Source: an uncultured Pseudomonadales bacterium
GTDB taxonomy: Bacteria; Pseudomonadota; Gammaproteobacteria; Pseudomonadales; Azotimanducaceae
Reading direction: 5' to 3'
Length of the DNA: 34,714 nucleotides
NCBI GenBank assembly: GCA_905182155.1
Contig: CAJJAX010000028.1
Span: 1-34,714 of the forward strand
Below are positions 6,878 through 15,954 of this stretch, piece after piece. The number at the start of each line of letters is the position of its first letter. The stretch's first letter is position 1. The notes under the pieces were generated by a model. It did not search any database. It was not told the origin of the DNA and saw nothing but the letters and a program-made list of their open reading frames with translations. The translations under genes were made by a program, and so were the position numbers.

Positions 6878-8115
6878 TCAATCTGGCAGTGCCCCGAGCG
6901 GCGCGCGTCCGAGTGCTTGATTGAATAGGGCTTTGAGGGTGCCGTCGGTGGTTACAGTCTGTAGCCAGGCATCCACGTGCTGCTTGAAGGCTGCATCCTT
7001 GGGCAGCCAAATGGCTTTTTCTTGATGGGTTAGCAGTTCACCCGGCAGCAAGGCGCATAAATCGCGGTGCTGACGGGTTTTCAAAGTCACCTCAATGGCA
7101 TCGGTAAACATCACATCCGCGCGCCCAGCAAGAAGCTCATGGAAGATCAGCCGGTTGTCGCCGAACGCAATTAACTGGGCTTGCTGCAAGTGTTGTCGGG
7201 CAAACCGCTCATTGGTGCCGCCGGGGTTGAACACGGCTCGGGTTTGGGGTTGGTCAATGGTCTCAAAACGCTTGAACTTCTCTTGATCTTGGCAGCGCCC
7301 GATCGGCGTTTTACCGCCAACATGATACGGGGCAGAAAATAGGCCCAGCGCGGCCGGCTGGGGGTGATCGAGACGCCGCTGATTGCAAGGTCAAAAGCAT
7401 GCTCTGTGAAATCCGCGGTGAGGGTTGGCCAGCTGGTTTGTACGAACACCACGTCAACCCCCAGGTGGTCGCCGAGATTGTTGGCCAAGGTGATGTCAAT
7501 ACCGCTCGGTTGCGCCAGTGTTCCGCTTGAGAACGGCGGGTAATCCAAGGTGGTGCCCACGTGCAGCACGCCGGCTGCCTGAATCCGCTGAAGTTCGTCC
7601 TCAACCAAAGCAAGGTTGCGTAATTCATCGAATAATTGGTGTTGTAGTGCCTCGGGTAGCCCTTCGGTTTGGGTTAGGTGCAAAAACTGTTGCCGCGCTT
7701 CGCTGTCAACGGGGGTCGTTAACGCCGTCATGATTTGGTCGCCCAGGCTTAGCAGTTTAGGTCGAATCACCTCGGTTAAGCTGGGCGGGTTGGGCGCCGG
7801 CGCGTTGTCTTGCCATTGATCAAACCAGTATTGCTGAATGGTTTTTGCGGCGGTAATTTGGGTTGTAAAAAACTGTCGGGTTGGCCCCGCTGGTAAGCCA
7901 ATGGCCAGCCCCGCGCGTTGTGCGTTCGCAATGACGATGGCCTCTCGGGGTAGATCCTCAATGGCGCGTTGATGGATAAATTTATAATGTGCAACAGCCT
8001 TCATGTGCCCCAATCGCGCGCCAATTGCGCTAAAAAGCCCGTCGCTGGCGCCCGCTGTAAGCGGCTGCAGCAACGCAATAAGGAGGATCAAGGCAGTGGT
8101 GAAAGGGGTTTGCAT
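6878..8115 (-). CDS. Periplasmic chorismate mutase-cyclohexadienyl dehydratase fusion, frame broken once
   Basis: Reading from ATG 8115, residues 1-23 are a signal peptide ending TAGA. Residues ~25-170 match the secreted gamma-class AroQ chorismate mutase (ARLGHMKAVAHYK, IEDLPRE, FFTTQITAAKTIQ). From residue ~175 the protein matches PheC-type cyclohexadienyl dehydratase of the periplasmic binding protein fold (VGTTLDYPPFSSG, VQTSWPTL, ISGVSITPSRPR, NPGGTNERFARQ, MFTDAIE). Together the domains would take chorismate to prephenate and on to phenylpyruvate, or arogenate to phenylalanine, outside the cytoplasm. The frame breaks in an AAAA run (plus strand 7336-7339): one more A restores AYFSAPYHVGGKTPIG into the C-terminal part, so a lost base is likely. 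The gene is divergent from the crotonase. Confidence 0.9.
7336..7339 (-). other. Frame break in the aroQ-pheC-like fusion (one base short)
   Basis: TTTT on the coding strand; five T would join RPRWAYF to SAPYHVGGKTPIG, which matches the PheC family. It is a homopolymer, so sequencing error is the first explanation. Confidence 0.75.
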
Positions 8116-8176
8116 GAGGCGATGGTAACATCGTTTGTTGCATGTTACCGTCCGGTTGAACAGTTTGGAGCCAACT

Positions 8177-8977
8177 ATGAGTGATGTCGTTTTATATGAG
8201 CAGAGCGGGGCGATTGTGACCCTGACGTTGAACAAACACGAAACCCGAAATGCCATTTCGGAAGATGTCATGGTGAACGCCATTGTTGCCGCTTGCGATC
8301 GAATCAATGCCGATATGAGCGTGCGCGTTGTCATTCTGACGGGCGCCGGCTCTGCCTTCAGCAGTGGTGGAAACGTTAAGGATATGAAAGACAAGGTCGG
8401 GATGTTTGGGGGTACTGCCGCTGAAATTCGCGATGGTTATCGTCAGGGTATTCAGCGCATTCCTTTGGCGATTGATGCCCTGGAAGTGCCCATTATTGCT
8501 GCGGTCAATGGTGCGGCGATCGGGGCGGGATGCGATTTGGCGATGATGTGCGATTTGCGGGTTGCCTCTGAGAAGGCCATTTTTGCAGAGAGTTTTGTCA
8601 AGGTCGGGTTGATCCCTGGGGATGGCGGGGCGTGGTTTTTACCGAGGGTCATCGGACAAGCCAGAGCGAATGAGATGTCCTTTACGGGCGAGCCCGTGAA
8701 TGCCCAGACAGCGCTGTCTTGGGGGATGGTCTCAAGCGTTGTCGCACCGGAGGACTTGATGGCGGCCGCGCAGACATTGGCCGAGCGGGTTGCGGCGAAT
8801 CCCCCTCATGCGCTGCGCATGACGAAAAGGTTACTCAAAGAATCTCGCAAAGCGGATTTGCCGAGCATTCTCGAGATGTCCGCGGGTCTGCAGGCCTTGG
8901 CGCACCAGATGGAGGATCATGTCGAGGCGGTGGATGCGATTCTTGAAAAACGAGTCCCCGAGTTCAAAGGCAAGTAG
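8177..8977 (+). CDS. Crotonase (enoyl-CoA hydratase/isomerase family) protein
   Basis: This 266-residue protein is a standard crotonase fold: SSGGNVKDM and AVNGAAIGAGCDLAMMCDLR form the CoA/oxyanion-hole region, and KVGLIPGDGGAWFLPR follows. The ATG at 8177 has TTTGGAG 6 bases upstream and is preferred over an in-frame start at 8135. The two glutamates of classical hydratases (E144 and E164 in the rat enzyme) appear replaced by Asp in GAGCD and Phe in FAESFVKVG, so it may not be a simple enoyl-CoA hydratase. It acts on an acyl-CoA thioester in the cytoplasm. No other beta-oxidation genes lie close by. Confidence 0.88.
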   Translation: MSDVVLYEQSGAIVTLTLNKHETRNAISEDVMVNAIVAACDRINADMSVRVVILTGAGSAFSSGGNVKDMKDKVGMFGGTAAEIRDGYRQGIQRIPLAIDALEVPIIAAVNGAAIGAGCDLAMMCDLRVASEKAIFAESFVKVGLIPGDGGAWFLPRVIGQARANEMSFTGEPVNAQTALSWGMVSSVVAPEDLMAAAQTLAERVAANPPHALRMTKRLLKESRKADLPSILEMSAGLQALAHQMEDHVEAVDAILEKRVPEFKGK

Positions 8978-9304
8978 TCGGTTTTTCTAGGCAGCCGTTT
9001 TGAGGCGTTGTTCAAAGCGGCGCCTCGATTTAATGCGCTACAGGGGGCTTTAAAGCGCGTCGGTGCCTGCGTCTATCAGGAGGGCATTTTGAACTCGGTT
9101 GGGTCTAAACCGAGGTTCTAGAACGTAATGGCTGCAGACAACAACGGCTGAAGACAACGAAAGAGAAAAAGAAGAAGAAGAAAAGGAAAAGAAAAAGGAA
9201 AAGGAAAAGGAAAAGGAAAAGACAAAGAAAGCTTGTGCCTTGGCATTTGCCGCGGGCAACGGTGGAACCCAGTGCGCATCGAATCAACCAGCTTGCCTTG
9301 GCGC
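8978..9304. other. Gene-free stretch with hairpin and purine tract
   Basis: No gene is supported here. An imperfect inverted repeat (9091-9118; TCGGTT/AACCGA with GAAC/GTTC outside) follows the crotonase gene, and a long purine-only tract lies at 9158-9219. The low-complexity frames across the tract would give Phe/Leu or Lys/Arg runs and look non-genic. Confidence 0.6.
9158..9219 (+). repeat. Purine tract of GAAAAG-type hexamers
   Basis: About 60 consecutive A/G bases begin as GAA triplets and continue as near-perfect tandem AAGGAA hexamers (at least four in register near 9195-9220). Such homopurine mirror-like tracts can slip in replication or form triplex DNA. Nothing similar occurs elsewhere in the window. 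Confidence 0.8.
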
Positions 9305-9862
9305 TTACAAATCCAACCTGCGACTAAGATCGCGCGCCTCTGGCGCCGAATATTCGAGCAAAGACCGCAATTTATCGTTGCTCTTTAGCCGAGACGTCTT
9401 GTTGCCTTGATTGAATCCTCTCACCGAGATGCTCACAATGCTGGCGCCGCGCCGCTCGACCAATCGGATGCGGCTTTTGAGTTGGCCGCCGGTTTCAACC
9501 CAGTCGTCGATCACCAAGATCCGATCGCCCGGGGTCAATGAGCGCTTTGTTAACTTCGAAGGCTTTTTTTGCCGATATAGTCGGTAAAGCCCTGCCGAGC
9601 AATGGTGCGCAAAATGTTCGGTAACTTGCCAGATTGTCGAATCAAAACCAAACCTTTGCGCAGTGCCGTCGCAGCGGCCGATCCGAAGACAACCCCCAAA
9701 GATTCTGGGCACGCAATTTTGTTGAAGTTGTCATGGCGAAACGGTTTGACCAAGTCCAGCAATAACGCCCTGAACACGCGTGGATCCCGAAACAGGGTCG
9801 TGAAATCGAGTTTCGTGGGCGCTTTGAAGTCGATGTGTTTAAGGTATTACTCTGGATTCATC
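9305..9862 (-). pseudogene. Adenine-phosphoribosyltransferase-like protein, broken frame
   Basis: Two overlapping frames together give one phosphoribosyltransferase. The upstream frame carries VFGSAAATALRKGLVLIRQSGKLPN, resembling the GIRKxGKLP region of adenine phosphoribosyltransferases. The downstream frame carries the PRPP-binding loop ILVIDDWVETGGQ. They meet in a run of seven T on the plus strand (9564-9570), where one base more or less is needed. Upstream of the first GTG (9777) the frame still reads like protein (FKAPTKLDFTTLFRDPR) back to an in-frame TAA at about 9852; an ATG four codons before that TAA could be the real start, which would make the TAA a second lesion. It is a true pseudogene or doubly mis-sequenced. 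The substrate is not certain. Confidence 0.65.
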
Positions 9863-9955
9863 GGAAGGGCACTTGGTTGGGGCGGGTATCTTCGATCATA
9901 GCCTAGATGGCATCGCGTCACGTGAAGGGTTACGGGTTGTTGCGCCGTGATCGGT

Positions 9956-10630
9956 TTAGCCTTGGAGCCCGCGCTCTGGGAAATCGCAAAATACCGCATC
10001 GACCTTCAGTGCTCGCATAGCGGCAAGGTCCGCGGGCTCGTTCACCGTATAAACCGCGACCTTTAGCCCGGCCTGCTGGGCGGCTGTAATCCGGTCCTCA
10101 GTTGCGGCTTTCAAGGCAATATTCATCCACTGACCACCCATCGCAAGGCTGCGCTCGACCATGTCTGGGACGGGGCGGCCCCACAGCACACCTCGCGCAA
10201 AGATGGGGTCAGCGCGCTGCAGTTCCGCATGATCGAACGCGCTCAAGAGAAATTGATCTGCGCGCCAACGGCCAGTTTGGCAGGCTTTGCGAAGCAGTTG
10301 TGAGGTTGGCTCAGCGGTCCCAGGGCCTTTGAGTTCGACGTTGATGCCAACTTTGCCATCAAGCAGGGTTAGGACCTCGGATAAGAGGGGGACCTGCTCT
10401 TCATTGCCTGCGTCCAATCGCCGCACAGCCGCTAAACCGGCAGCGGCGAGGCTGCCGCTGCCATTGGTTGTGCGATCGAGCTGTTCGTCATGGATCACCA
10501 AGAGTTCACCCTCAAGCTGGTGCACATCAAGTTCTACCCAGGGGCAACCCAGCGCTGCTGCATGCTGAAATGCCGAGAGGGTGTTTTCAGGGTAATTGCC
10601 GCTGGCGCCACGGTGGCCAATGATGATCAT
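9956..10630 (-). CDS. Glycerophosphodiester phosphodiesterase
   Basis: This 224-residue protein opens MIIIGHRGASGNYPENTLSAF, the GDPD signature with catalytic His in HRG and Glu in PENT. It continues with ELDVHQLEGELLVIHDEQLDRTT (metal Glu/Asp and second catalytic His), and ends VFCDFPERGLQ. It hydrolyses glycerophosphodiesters to glycerol-3-phosphate and an alcohol. Length matches short cytoplasmic UgpQ-type enzymes and no signal peptide is seen. ATG 10630 is preferred because AAGGA stands 7 bases upstream; a longer frame from 10699 would run into the dnaX promoter region. Confidence 0.92.
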   Translation of the reverse strand: MIIIGHRGASGNYPENTLSAFQHAAALGCPWVELDVHQLEGELLVIHDEQLDRTTNGSGSLAAAGLAAVRRLDAGNEEQVPLLSEVLTLLDGKVGINVELKGPGTAEPTSQLLRKACQTGRWRADQFLLSAFDHAELQRADPIFARGVLWGRPVPDMVERSLAMGGQWMNIALKAATEDRITAAQQAGLKVAVYTVNEPADLAAMRALKVDAVFCDFPERGLQG

Positions 10631-10703
10631 GGAATATCCTTCAGCGTCTTCGATGCAGCGCTTGTAAAGCGGCGTTAAATTCGCCCAAGGCCACTGCATG
10701 GGC

Positions 10704-10709
10704 TATAAT
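10704..10709 (+). promoter_or_regulatory. Candidate -10 box upstream of dnaX
   Basis: A perfect TATAAT lies 25 bases before the dnaX ATG (10734). No good -35 box is found at the usual distance; TTCGCC at 10679 is the nearest and is 19 bases away. Confidence 0.4.
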
Positions 10710-10733
10710 AAGGCGGGTTTACAGGCGGCTACT

Positions 10734-12761
10734 ATGTCATACCAGGTTCTTGCAAGAAAGTATCGACCAGGCCATTTCAAGGCGATGGAAGGTCAAGGGC
10801 ATGTGCTCCAAGCACTGATCAATGCCTTGGACCAAAACCGGTTGCACCATGCCTATTTGTTTACTGGAACGCGAGGTGTGGGTAAAACCACCATCGCCAG
10901 AATTTTTGCTAAATGTTTAAATTGCGAGCAGGGCGTCACGTCTGAGCCCTGCGGCACCTGTTCCTCTTGTGTCGAGATCAGTGAGGGTCGCAGTGTTGAC
11001 CTTATCGAAGTTGATGCTGCTTCCCGTACTAAAGTAGACGATACTCGTGAGTTACTAGACAATGTGCAATATGCGCCTAGCCGAGGTCGCTATAAAGTCT
11101 ATTTAATCGATGAAGTTCATATGCTGTCTAAGAGCTAGCTTCAATGCCATGTTAAAGACGCTTGAAGAGCCGCCAGACCACGTTAAGTTTTTATTCGCCA
11201 CGACAGACCCCAAAAACTGCCGGTCACAGTCTTGTCGCGGTGCTTGCAGTTCAATTTGAAGAACATGACCCCAGAGCGCGTCGTCAATCATTTGAAATTG
11301 GTGTTAGCTGAAGAGGGCATCGAGGCCGACGATAGTGCGCTGTGGCAGTTGGGACGTGCCGCCGATGGCAGTATGCGCGATGCATTGAGCTTGACAGACC
11401 AGGCCATTGCGTTTGGTTCCGGCAAGTTGATTGGCGCTGAAGTGGCCACGATGCTGGGTACCGTTGATCGCCAAGAGGTTTACCACCTTATCGATGCGGT
11501 CACGGCAGGCGATGGTGCACGGGTTTATCAGGTGATTGATCAAGTCGCCGAGTTTGCGCCCGATTTTTCGGCGTTGCTCGATGAGGTGCTGACGGTGCTG
11601 CACAAGGTTGCGGTTTTTCAAGTGGTCCCCGAAGGCGTCGATAATAGTTTTGGCGACCGTGAAAAAATAGGACAGTTAGCGACCAGTATGTCCCCCGAAC
11701 AGGTTCAGTTATTTTATCAGATTGCGTTGGTGGGTAAGCGCGATCTGAACCTTGCGCCAGATATCAAGATGGGCTTCGAGATGACCCTGATCCGGATGCT
11801 GGCGTTTGAATTAGAAGAGGACTCGCCGCCGGGTGCAACGGTGGCAGTCCCAAAGCCGCCGGCTGCTGATCGCAGCATCCCCAAGCCGGTTGCAAGCTCG
11901 CCCTTGGCAGGACTTCGAGACGCGCTCGTCAGTGGTCAGAGCCCGCACGACGTGCAACCAAGGCAGCCCGCGGCAGTACTGCCCAGCGCGGCAAGCGCAA
12001 CGGTCGCGGCGGTGACAGCAAGCCCGGTGCCGCAAGCGCGCAGTCCCGTGCAGCCTGTGCCCGCAATCGAGGACGACGGTAAAGGGCGCGAGTCAGGAGA
12101 TGGGCTGCCGCTTGCGAGCCCTGCCGTCGCCAGTGCGCCGGATGCGCAAGCGCGTCGTGCCACGCCGCCGACCGACAAACCCCTTCGGGCTGTGTCGGAT
12201 GAACCATCCATTCATTCTGACGAAAACGCGCCTGGGCAAAATCAATCCAGTGCTGTTGAGGCAAGGCAGCCGCCCAAACCGAGCAACGTGATTGAGTTGG
12301 CGGGTGAGGCCGTCGACGCAAAGGCCGCAAGTCCCACAACGGCGGATCAGCGTCAGCGGGATGACCGTTGGTGCACGCTGTTAACCCAAACGAATTTAGG
12401 GGGCATTGCGTATGCAATGGCCAGCAACTGTATTTTAACCAACGAATCGGAAGATGTGTTCCAGCTCAGTCTTGATCCGGCTCACTCGAGTTTGTTTAAC
12501 GAAGGGCAAATTGCCCGATTATCGGAACTCCTCGGCGGCGTACTTGGGCGAAAGACCGACGTGTTGGTGACCATTGCGCTGGCTGACGGCAAGACGCCAG
12601 CGGCGCTGCTCAACGCCGCCCGAGCCGCGGCGTTGCTCGCCGCGGAAGAAGAGGTCACGTCAGACCCGGGTGTGCAGCACCTGATTGCAGGGTTCGATGC
12701 GAAGATTGTTGAGGGCAGTATTATGCCCAAAACCGCCAAAGGAGAAGGCTCAACATGTTAA
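10734..12761 (+). CDS. dnaX: DNA polymerase III subunit tau (DnaX), frame interrupted twice
   Basis: This is the clamp-loader ATPase of the replicative polymerase. The N-terminus [15 protein letters not shown], Walker [10 protein letters not shown], a zinc-binding cysteine cluster (CLNCEQG, CGTCSSC), and the DEVHML Walker B are all present; the sensor region [10 protein letters not shown] and a Pro/Ala-rich linker lead to a tau-like C-terminal domain. A stop (TAG 11136-11138) interrupts it after LSKS. Removing T11136 and adding one A to the A5 run at 11212-11216 restores [37 protein letters not shown] and returns to the same frame. These are two compensating single-base errors, not the programmed gamma frameshift, which in other bacteria lies much later. 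No A-AAA-AAG slippery run is evident. Four bases of overlap or more couple it to ybaB. Confidence 0.93.
11136..11216 (+). other. Compensating +1/-1 indel pair in dnaX
   Basis: One extra T at 11136 creates a TAG, and one A is missing from the run at 11212-11216. The frame before and after is the same, so only the ~27 codons between are scrambled. These codons encode highly conserved clamp-loader residues in the shifted frame. Confidence 0.85.
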
Positions 12762-13087
12762 AAGATGGAATGGACGGCTTGATGAAACAGGCCCAAGAGA
12801 TGCAAGGCAAGTTCCAAGCCATGCAAGACAAGATGTCATCGATGGAAGTTCAGGGCGAATCGGGCGCGGGAATGGTCACGGTGCTCATGACCGGCCGCTA
12901 TGATGTTAAGCGGGTGCACATTGATGCCGCCGTCCTAACGGAAGAAAAAACATTGCTGGAAGACTTGCTCGCGGCGGCCGTTAATGACGCGGTCCGGAAA
13001 GTTGAGGCCCAGCAAAAAGAATCGATGTCGAGCTTGACCGGTGGGATGCCTTTGCCGCCAGGCTTTAAGTTTCCTTTTGGCGCCTAG
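12755..13087 (+). CDS. ybaB: YbaB/EbfC nucleoid-associated protein
   Basis: This 110-residue protein matches the YbaB/EbfC family: KQAQEMQGKFQAMQDKM near the N-terminus, GESGAGMVTVLMTGRYDVKRVHID in the centre, and a C-terminal LPPGFKFPFG tail. It binds DNA as a dimer and is found between dnaX and recR in most gammaproteobacteria. The ATG at 12755 overlaps the end of dnaX, so translation is probably coupled. Confidence 0.95.
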   Translation: MLKDGMDGLMKQAQEMQGKFQAMQDKMSSMEVQGESGAGMVTVLMTGRYDVKRVHIDAAVLTEEKTLLEDLLAAAVNDAVRKVEAQQKESMSSLTGGMPLPPGFKFPFGA

Positions 13088-13116
13088 GTTATGACGCGAA
13101 AGGCGGGAAAGCTGCT

Positions 13117-13707
13117 ATGAATGATGCTCTGATCGAACAATTGATTGATGCCTTTCGGTGCTTGCCGGGGGTCGGACGAAAGTCTGCCCAGCGCATGGTG
13201 TGGCATCTGCTTGAACGGGACCGGTCCGGCGGTGAAGCCCTTTCAAAGGTTTTGCATGAAACCTTAACCCGGGTGGGCGCGTGCCTGAGTTGTCGGAACT
13301 TCTGTGAAACGCAAACCTGCCGAATTTGTACCGACCCGAAACGAGATAAAGCGCTACTCTGCGTCGTTGAAAGCCCAGCGGATGTGATGGCGCTCGAACA
13401 ATCTGGCAGCTTTCGCGGGCATTACTTCCTCACTAAAGGTAACCTGTCGCCGATCGATGGCATTGGCCCGAAGGAGATTGGTGCAGAGGCGTTGGTCGCC
13501 CGTTGCCAATCCGATGTGCAAGAAGTCGTGATCGCGCTGGATTCAACGGTCGAGGGTGAGGCCACCAGTCATTATCTATCCGATCGATTGCGCCCCCTTG
13601 GGGTGGTCGTGAGCCGAATCGCCCATGGCATTCCGATGGGCGGTGAACTTGAATTTGTGGATGGTGGTACTTTGGCGCACGCAATGCTGGGACGAAAACC
13701 GATCTAA
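13117..13707 (+). CDS. recR: Recombination mediator RecR
   Basis: The protein has 196 residues, the normal length. It has the helix-hairpin-helix (LPGVGRKSAQRMVWHLL), a four-cysteine zinc finger (CLSCRNFC, TCRIC), and a Toprim domain (LLCVVESPADVMALEQ and the acidic ALDSTVEGEAT). RecR works with RecF and RecO to load RecA at gapped DNA. It is third in the dnaX-ybaB-recR operon, and its stop overlaps the start of rnd by one base. Confidence 0.96.
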   Translation: MNDALIEQLIDAFRCLPGVGRKSAQRMVWHLLERDRSGGEALSKVLHETLTRVGACLSCRNFCETQTCRICTDPKRDKALLCVVESPADVMALEQSGSFRGHYFLTKGNLSPIDGIGPKEIGAEALVARCQSDVQEVVIALDSTVEGEATSHYLSDRLRPLGVVVSRIAHGIPMGGELEFVDGGTLAHAMLGRKPI

Positions 13708-14823
13708 TGAACTATCACTATATTGACGATGATGCAGGGCTTGAGACTTTGCTAAAGGCCTGTGCATCGGCGCCCGTAATCGCCCTCGACACGGAATTTG
13801 CGAGGTTTAATACCTACTATCCCATGATCGGCCTGCTTCAGATCGGGCTGGGTCACGACAATTACCTGCTCGACCCATTGCCGATTACAGATCTCAGTGG
13901 TCTGCAGGCGCTCATGAAGTGCCCGGATACGTTGAAAGTGGTTCATTCGGGTTCCGAGGATATGGAAGTCTTCCAGTACTGGCTCGACTGCGTGCCGTCC
14001 CCGGTATTTGATACTCAGATCGCAGCCGCCATGCTGGGCGTGGGTTATGCCTTAAGTTATCAAAAGTTGGTAGCGCATTTTCTGAGCATTGACATCCCCA
14101 AAGGTGAAACGCGATCGGATTGGTTGGCCAGGCCCTTGCGTCAATCGCAGTTGGATTATGCCGCGCAAGACGTCATTCATCTTGTTCGAGATTTACCCAA
14201 TGCTGGCTGCGTCGCTTGCAGAGCAAGGGCGCAGTGCTTGGGTTTTGTCGGAGTCCGCCAAGTTAACGCAAGACCTGCCGACTAAAATTGATCCCGAGCA
14301 GGCGTATCTAAAGCTGAAGGGCATCTCGTCGTTAAATTCTCGGCAACTGCAGTATCTGCGGTCGTTTTGCGCCTTTCGTGAGCGCGAGGCCCAGACCCGG
14401 AATGTACCCCGAAATCGGGTCCTTGATAATGACGAATTGATTGCGCTGGCGTTGAATGAAGTGCAAGGCGTCGCTGATATGAAAGGCGTCGATTGGATCG
14501 ACAGACGTGCGGTCAGTCGGCATGGCGACGCGCTCGCCGCACTCGGTGCGGCCGCGAGCGAGGTGCCGACTGCTGAGCTGCCGGCGCGGTTGATGAACGA
14601 CACAACGCCGGTGAATAAAAACAAATTAGATCGTTTGCGCCGCGTCGTCGCAGATCAGGCAAAACAGTTTGGGATCTCACCTGAACTGCTGAGCCGGCGC
14701 CGGGATCTGGAAGCCATTATAAAATCCGACAATCAGGGGCAGGCGACATTGCCCGAGCACCTGTTGGGCTGGCGTGAAGCGGTGGTGGGCGCGCCTTTGT
14801 TGGCGGCGATCGGACAATCATGA
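13707..14823 (+). CDS. rnd: Ribonuclease D, frame interrupted once
   Basis: The 3'-5' exoribonuclease for tRNA and stable RNA ends. The DEDD catalytic domain is in the first part (IALDTEFARF, HSGSEDMEVF, LDYAAQDVIHL), and the HRDC-containing C-terminal part follows in a second frame (LQYLRSFCAFREREAQ, DNDELIALALNE, KNKLDRLRRVVADQA). The frames meet right after DVIHL. Deleting one base of GTT at 14184-14186 gives DVIHLVEIYPMLAASL, the family sequence. The indel is therefore probably sequencing error in an otherwise normal gene of about 371 codons. The ATG overlaps the recR stop, and the gene overlaps ycgL at its end. Confidence 0.92.
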
Positions 14824-15059
14824 AAATCACGGTGTATAAAGCCTCAAGCCGAGAATACCTATACGTGTATGTTGCTGAAGCGGTTGGGCTCGATAAAGTG
14901 CCGGCGGGATTACTCACGCAGTTTGGGGAGCCCACATTGGTCATGACCCTTGATTTGGCCGCGGGTCAACAATTGGCCCGAGTTCGATCCGACGAGGTGA
15001 TGGCAGCGGTTGAAGACAAAGGGTATTACCTACAGATGCCACCGGTTGTTGGGCAATGA
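14820..15059 (+). CDS. ycgL: YcgL-domain protein
   Basis: This 79-residue protein begins MKITVYKASSREYLYVYV and includes VPAGLLTQFGEPTLVMTLDL and YYLQMPP, all typical of the YcgL family (DUF709). The function is not established. It sits between rnd and ycgN as in Pseudomonas-type genomes, with four-base overlaps at both ends suggesting coupled translation. Confidence 0.94.
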   Translation: MKITVYKASSREYLYVYVAEAVGLDKVPAGLLTQFGEPTLVMTLDLAAGQQLARVRSDEVMAAVEDKGYYLQMPPVVGQ

Positions 15060-15493
15060 ATTTCTGGGAAACCAAAAAGCTCAACGAGATGGATCGCGCA
15101 GAGTGGGAGTCTTTGTGCGATGGCTGCGCACGGTGTTGTTTGCACAAGCTTGAGGATGAAGACACCGAGGAGGTATTTTATACCGACGTGGTCTGTCGCT
15201 ACTTAGACCAGGATGCGTGTCGGTGTACGGAATATCAAGATCGAAACCGCTTGGTACCGAATTGTGTTTGGCTCACACCGGACGATGTTGAAGCCTTTCA
15301 TTGGTTGCCCACAACCTGCGCCTATCGGTTGGTGGCAGAGGGTAAGCCGTTGAATGACTGGCATCCATTGATTTCAGGACGCGCGGAATCGGTTCAAGAG
15401 GCTGGTATTGCGGTTACAGGCCGCTGCGTTTCTGAGGAGTTTGTGCACGAAGAGGAGCTCGAAGATCGCATTATCCGCTGGGTGCAGCAGTGA
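15056..15493 (+). CDS. ycgN: YcgN-family cysteine-cluster protein
   Basis: This 145-residue protein carries the cysteine cluster of the YcgN/YkgJ (UPF0260) family: SLCDGCARCCLHKL, then CRYLDQDACRC, NCVWLTPDDV and TCAYRL. The cysteines likely bind a metal or Fe-S cluster. The function is not known. It overlaps ycgL upstream and the membrane protein gene downstream. Confidence 0.94.
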   Translation: MNFWETKKLNEMDRAEWESLCDGCARCCLHKLEDEDTEEVFYTDVVCRYLDQDACRCTEYQDRNRLVPNCVWLTPDDVEAFHWLPTTCAYRLVAEGKPLNDWHPLISGRAESVQEAGIAVTGRCVSEEFVHEEELEDRIIRWVQQ

Positions 15494-15849
15494 TGATGGG
15501 CAGTCTTGAGTATTTTGTTGTCTGGGCGGTTTATCTTGGTTTTGGGGTGCTGTTTATGGCCCAGTTATTTGCTCTGACGGCTGCGCGGTCGTATTTCACC
15601 AAGGTCATGATTCGGGGCCATTTTATGGTGTTGGCCTTTACCCCGGCAGAAATTGCGGAATTTCCAGGGCATTACGCACCCGCTGTGCTAACGCTTGCCA
15701 TGGACGTGTTGTTGAAGGGTGCTGCCACAACGTTTGCAGGCGGGTTCATACTGCTGGTGGCTTATCTGGCCATGTTGGCCAGTACGGGTGTTTATGGGTT
15801 GGTTGGTCGTCGTCAAAATCGGGTTGCATCTGAGTCTGCGGCGCATTAG
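15493..15849 (+). CDS. Small inner-membrane protein, unknown function
   Basis: A protein of about 118 residues with two clear hydrophobic segments, near residues 8-28 (VVWAVYLGFGVLFMAQLFAL) and near 78-100 (TFAGGFILLVAYLAMLASTG). A polar amphipathic stretch lies between them. The start may be the ATG at 15493, overlapping the ycgN stop as TGATG; a GTG at 15490 is equally in frame. No known family is recognised. Its position in the rnd-ycgL-ycgN run suggests cotranscription. Confidence 0.7.
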   Translation: MMGSLEYFVVWAVYLGFGVLFMAQLFALTAARSYFTKVMIRGHFMVLAFTPAEIAEFPGHYAPAVLTLAMDVLLKGAATTFAGGFILLVAYLAMLASTGVYGLVGRRQNRVASESAAH

Positions 15850-15954
15850 GACGGTTATAAATCGCGGCTTTGGCCGAGGCTTGCTATGCTCGCGCAGTCA
15901 AATTAAAGTACTGGGCGAGTAAAAATTAATATTGATCAGGATGTAAGGGACGTT

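Noticed and set aside
9105..9287. Phe/Leu-rich small membrane protein on the minus strand
   Set aside because: It is only the complement of the purine tract; no ribosome site or second hydrophobic segment supports it.
11124..11232. Programmed frameshift in dnaX making the gamma subunit
   Set aside because: The break lies inside the ATPase domain, a second indel restores the same frame, and no slippery heptamer with a stem is at the site.
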